Part shown: positions 60,826 to 64,000 of the stretch, in pieces
Position numbering within the stretch: the first letter of the stretch is position 1
Layout of the letters: each line of letters starts with the position of its first letter
Source: Olsenella_K absiana
Lineage (GTDB): Bacteria; Actinomycetota; Coriobacteriia; Coriobacteriales; Atopobiaceae
DNA: 64,000 nucleotides
Direction: 5' to 3'
NCBI RefSeq assembly: GCF_036408855.1
Contig: NZ_JAZGJQ010000004.1
Span: 62,001 to 126,000, forward strand
Notes under the pieces: model-generated
Database searches by the model: none
What the model saw: only the letters and a program-made list of their open reading frames with translations
What the model was told of the DNA's origin: nothing
Made by a program: the position numbers and the translations under genes

Positions 60826-61074
60826 GGTCTCCTCCTAACTGTTGGCCCAAGGAGCTCGAACTAGTAGTGTATGTACCTGTATTCACGGTTTCGTATCAGA
60901 CGGCGGTAATCTACGACACAAACTGGAAGAGTGTCCACTTTGGGGGGAACGGCCGCGGCATGGGCTCGCGACGGCTTGGCTCGGCCGGTTCGAGAAGGGC
61001 CGCGGCGCGACCGGCGGACGCGGCTCGGCCCTATACTGGTGCGGTCAGCTGTCAGCCAAGACGACGGGAGAGGC

Positions 61075-61683
61075 ATGCGGACCTACAGCTTCGAGGCACC
61101 CATCGAGAAGGTCGAGGGCCTGGACGGCGCCTTCGTGACCGTGCCCCTCGACGTTCCCCGCGTGTTCGGCGCAGGCCGCATCAAGGTGCACGCGCGCTTC
61201 GACGGCATCCCCTACGACGGCAGTGTCGTCTCGTCCAAGCACGACGACGGCACCCGCAGCTACGTGTTGGGGATCCGCAAGGACATCCGCGCCCGCATCG
61301 GCAAGCAGCCGGGCGACGTCGTCTCAGTCGAGTTCGAATGCGCGCAGGTGGACGGCCCCGCGAGCCTCTACCTCGACGCGCTTCTCGCGAAGGTCGAGCG
61401 CAAGGGCCGCACGCACGATGAGTTCACGCGCGTCGTAACGTGGCTCACCGGCTATTCCGACGACGCGCTCGCGGAGGAGAGGCTCGCCGAGGTCCCCTTC
61501 TCGCGCTGGCTCGACGAGGCGCCCGCCTACAACCCCATGGCCGACGAGGTCAAGGGCAAGGTCTGCGGCGTCAGCGTCTCCGAGGTCGAGGACCCCACGA
61601 TGCGGCGGGTGCGCGTGCTCGACAAGCTCGTCGACGAGCTCGCCAAGGGCCGTCCGTTGGAGAAGGTCCTGCGGCAGGCCTAG
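61075..61683 (+). CDS. DUF1905-DUF2200 fusion protein
   Basis: A 202-residue protein. Residues 1-92 are a DUF1905 small beta barrel (VTVPLDVPRVFGAGRIKVHARFDGIPYDGSV), and 98-202 match DUF2200 (KAERKGRT-like start, VVTWLTGYSDD, NPMADEVKGKVCGV, VRVLDKLVDELAKGRPLEKVLRQ). Both families lack a defined function. GGGAGAGG precedes ATG 61075, and TATACT at 61032-61037 may be the -10. Its TAG stop shares the CTAG tetramer with the stop of the convergent RpiR gene. Confidence 0.8.
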   Translation: MRTYSFEAPIEKVEGLDGAFVTVPLDVPRVFGAGRIKVHARFDGIPYDGSVVSSKHDDGTRSYVLGIRKDIRARIGKQPGDVVSVEFECAQVDGPASLYLDALLAKVERKGRTHDEFTRVVTWLTGYSDDALAEERLAEVPFSRWLDEAPAYNPMADEVKGKVCGVSVSEVEDPTMRRVRVLDKLVDELAKGRPLEKVLRQA

Positions 61684-62537
61684 GCCGCGCCACCCGGGCC
61701 GATAGCGCCGGCGGCGCCTGCCGCGCCCGCGACGCCACCCGCGCCGAGCTCGGGGTCGTACGCCTGGACGTAGCGCGAGAAGACCTGGTCGAACAGGTAT
61801 GCGACGCCGTAGGTCGAGTACATGCGGTGCAGCGGGTTGTTCCGGCCGAGCTCGTCGCCGATGGCGATGACCTGGTCGAAGAGCGAGCACACCTCGGCGC
61901 CCGGGTTGGCCGTGACGATCACGCGCAGCGCACTCGTCGCCTCGAGCTGGCCGCGCTGGCGCTCGACGAAGGCGCCCGAGGTCGAGACCGCGACGAGCAG
62001 GTCCTTCTCGCCCAGGGTCCTTATCGCCTGCGCCGCCGGCACCGACTCCGTCACCAGCGGGATGACGCAGTGCTCCACCGCCATCGCGCGCTGGAACTCC
62101 TTGAGCTCGTTCGCCGACGGGTCGGCCGAGAAGAGCGTGGTGCTGCGCGCGTCATGGATGCCGCGGACGAGGGCATCGAGGTCGCCCGCCGCCGTGCGCC
62201 GGTCGATCGACTCGAAGAGCCGGTCGAGCTCGCCGCGCAGGTCGAAGCCGGGGCCGAGCTGCTTGTCGGCCGAGAGGAAGTAGTGGCGGAAGACGCTCCA
62301 CTCGAACGCCATGTCCCTGACCTCGGAGAAGTTGTCGAAGCCGATGGACTGGCAGAAGCGTCGCACCGCCGAGCGGGAGCAGTAGCAGGCGCCCATCACG
62401 TCGTAGATGCCGAGGTCCGACAGATGGTCATAGTTCTTGATGAAGTACTCGGCGAGCAGATGGGAGGTGGAGTCGAGCTCGTTGGCGTTGTAGACCTCGA
62501 AGAGCGAGGTCAATAGCGTGAGTCTGCCCTCGTGCAT
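61680..62537 (-). CDS. MurR/RpiR family transcriptional regulator
   Basis: A 285-residue regulator. The N-terminal HTH_6 domain (about 1-80) has the family form, with CSRSAVRRFCQSIGFDNFSEVR as recognition part, and the SIS sugar-phosphate domain (about 115-245) contains LLVAVSTSGAFVER. These proteins control sugar or amino-sugar use. The C-terminal 20 residues are Gly/Ala/Pro-rich. GGGGGGAG precedes ATG 62537. The ABC exporter gene upstream on the same strand may be co-transcribed. Codons 169-172 (GEKD) contain the 9-mer. Confidence 0.87.
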   Translation of the reverse strand: MHEGRLTLLTSLFEVYNANELDSTSHLLAEYFIKNYDHLSDLGIYDVMGACYCSRSAVRRFCQSIGFDNFSEVRDMAFEWSVFRHYFLSADKQLGPGFDLRGELDRLFESIDRRTAAGDLDALVRGIHDARSTTLFSADPSANELKEFQRAMAVEHCVIPLVTESVPAAQAIRTLGEKDLLVAVSTSGAFVERQRGQLEATSALRVIVTANPGAEVCSLFDQVIAIGDELGRNNPLHRMYSTYGVAYLFDQVFSRYVQAYDPELGAGGVAGAAGAAGAIGPGGAA

Positions 62538-62685
62538 GCTTCTCCCCCCTCGGGTCGCGCCGCGCCGGGCCCGCCCGGCTGGCACGTTAAGGATAGCATG
62601 AGGGCCGGGGGCCGACTCGGGCGCGGGCAGCCGCGCCGCCGCAGCCGCCCGCGCCGGCGCCGCGCCCGCGCCGGCGCCGCCGGCC

Positions 62686-64000
62686 CTACGCGAACTGGCT
62701 CTGGTACAGCGCGGCGTACGCCCCGCCCGCCGCGAGCAGCTCCTCGTGCGTGCCCTTCTCGATGATGTTGCCGTGGTCCATCACGAGGATGAGGTCCGCG
62801 TCCACGATGGTGGACAGGCGGTGGGCTATCACGAAGCTCGTGCGGTTCTCCATGATCGCCTCCATCGCGCGGACGATCGCCTGCTCGGTGCGGGTGTCGA
62901 CGCTCGACGTCGCCTCGTCCAGGATCAAGATCGCGGGGTCGGCGAGCATGGCGCGCGCGATGGTGAGCAGCTGGCGCTGGCCCTGGCTCACGGCGCTGGC
63001 ATCGTTCTCCAGCACCGTGTCGTAGCCGTGCGGCAGCGTGCGCACGAAGAAGTCCACGTGCGCCGCGCGGGCGGCCGCCTCGACCTCCTCGCGCGTGGCG
63101 CCCGGACAGCCGTATGCGATGTTCTCGGCGATCGTGCCCTCGAAGAGCCAGGCGTCCTGCAGCACCATGCCGAACTCGCGCCTGAGGTCGGCACGGGTGA
63201 GCCGCCGGGTGTCCACGCCGTCCAGCGTGATGCGGCCGCCGTCGATCTCGTAGAAGCGCATGAGCAGGTTGACCAGGGTCGTCTTGCCCGCGCCCGTCTC
63301 TCCGACGATCGCGACCTTCTCGCCCGGCTCCGCCACGAAGGAGACGTCGTGCATGAGCGGGTGGTCGGCGTCGTAGCCGAAGCGGACGTGCTCGAAGCAG
63401 ACGCGACCGCGCACCGGGCGCGCGAGCGTTGCGGGACGGGCCGGGTCTGGCTCCACCTCGGGCTCGTCGAGGAACCCGAAGACGCGCTCCGCCGCGGCCA
63501 GCGCGCCCTGCAGCATGTTGTAGGAGACCGAGAACTGCGTCAGCGGCTCAGACCCCTGCATCACGTACTGGAAGAACGCCTGGAAGACGCCGACCGTCAT
63601 CTGCCCGGCGAGCAGCATGCCGCCGGCCGTCACGCCGATCGTGACCATGCAGAGACGCATCACGAAGCGGATGCACGGGCCGATCGCGTTGGCCACGAAG
63701 TCGGCGCGGGCGCCGGCGCGGGCGAGCCGCTCGGCCTTCTCGGAGACCGCCGCCAGGCTGCGGCCCTCGAGCCCGAAGGCCTGGACCTCGGTACGGCCGC
63801 TGTAGGACTCCTCGACCTCGCTGGTCAGCTCGCCGAGAAGGGCCTGCCGCCGGCCGACCGCCTTGTTGGTCTGCGCGCCGAACGCCCAGGTCGCCAGGGC
63901 GGACGCGGCCGCGAAGCCGCAGAACATGAGCGTCAGCACCACGCTGCGGCGGGCCATGCAGACGAGCGCCCCCACGAGCATGCAGGCGGCGATGATCAGC
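62686..64000 (-). CDS. ABC exporter, fused permease and ATPase (N-terminus outside window)
   Basis: The last 438 residues of a half-transporter of the MsbA/MdlB type. The visible part has the later membrane segments, then an ATPase with Walker A GETGAGKTT, Q-loop VLQDAWLF, signature VSQGQRQ (Ser-Gln variant of LSGGQ, common in this class), Walker B ILILDEATSSVD and the H-loop IAHRLST. It exports lipids, peptides or drugs as a dimer. In such loci two half-transporters usually lie in tandem; the partner would be beyond base 64000. Confidence 0.92.
   Translation of the reverse strand, partial: LIIAACMLVGALVCMARRSVVLTLMFCGFAAASALATWAFGAQTNKAVGRRQALLGELTSEVEESYSGRTEVQAFGLEGRSLAAVSEKAERLARAGARADFVANAIGPCIRFVMRLCMVTIGVTAGGMLLAGQMTVGVFQAFFQYVMQGSEPLTQFSVSYNMLQGALAAAERVFGFLDEPEVEPDPARPATLARPVRGRVCFEHVRFGYDADHPLMHDVSFVAEPGEKVAIVGETGAGKTTLVNLLMRFYEIDGGRITLDGVDTRRLTRADLRREFGMVLQDAWLFEGTIAENIAYGCPGATREEVEAAARAAHVDFFVRTLPHGYDTVLENDASAVSQGQRQLLTIARAMLADPAILILDEATSSVDTRTEQAIVRAMEAIMENRTSFVIAHRLSTIVDADLILVMDHGNIIEKGTHEELLAAGGAYAALYQSQFA

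Noticed and set aside
62597..62685. A short coding region in the GC-rich gap before the ABC gene
   Set aside because: The stretch is a run of GCGCCGGC-type simple repeats without a ribosome site or recognisable protein.

Overview
The window is high-GC, densely packed bacterial chromosome. Composition (roughly two-thirds or more G+C by eye), the gene set (CarD, a stand-alone ArgR, PBP1A with a low-complexity tail, GH25 lysozyme, GlfT2-like transferase, EttA, TrkA/TrkH, XpaC/TelA, DUF3841, DUF5058) and strong GAG/AAG/GAC/CTC codon preference suggest an anaerobic actinobacterium of the class Coriobacteriia, for instance an Olsenella/Atopobiaceae-like organism. That assignment is inference: there is no rRNA in the window. 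I found no tRNA, rRNA, CRISPR array, insertion sequence or prophage.

Layout. (1) 1-12.4 kb is a cell-surface glycan region: the 5' part of a secreted ricin-lectin-repeat protein, three multi-membrane-span GT-C-like proteins (one in much lower GC DNA, one broken by a single in-frame amber codon), two polyprenyl-phosphate-type GT2 enzymes and a GlfT2-like galactofuranosyltransferase. (2) 12.5-31.9 kb is mostly housekeeping: NifU-like protein, a large U32 peptidase with a hairpin over its ribosome binding site, TyrRS, PBP1A, ArgR with a long acidic tail, a C39-like protein lacking its catalytic Cys, phosphoglucomutase, an RlmKL-like protein with altered catalytic motifs, an S10 peptidase, HAD phosphatase, citrate synthase, ACT protein, CarD. 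(3) 32.2-49.7 kb holds AsnRS, an EamA permease, an aldo/keto reductase with ferredoxin-like tail, gamma carbonic anhydrase, a degenerate alpha/beta hydrolase, PyrE, GH25 lysozyme, PAP2 phosphatase, EttA, the TrkA-TrkH potassium system, a second HAD phosphatase, an unusual glycosyltransferase fused to a MarR-type winged helix, a tandem DUF3841 pair, and a fluoride channel preceded by a 95-bp tandem repeat. (4) 49.8-64 kb holds a TelA/XpaC pair, a four-gene operon of two membrane proteins and two M20 amidohydrolases, a TPR-like membrane protein, an autoregulated-looking TetR gene, a small Cys-cluster protein, transaldolase, an HdeD-like protein, a DUF1905-DUF2200 protein, an RpiR-type regulator and the 3' part of an ABC exporter.

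The observations I rate highest are the GT2-MarR fusion at 46096-47442, and the 9-mer GAGAAGGAC, which occurs 19 times on both strands, in several reading frames and between genes. It looks like a DNA-level signal (uptake-sequence-like) rather than a codon effect. Also worth checking are the M20/DUF5058 operon, the three envelope or RNA-modification proteins with altered catalytic residues, and the RBS-sequestering hairpin before the U32 gene.
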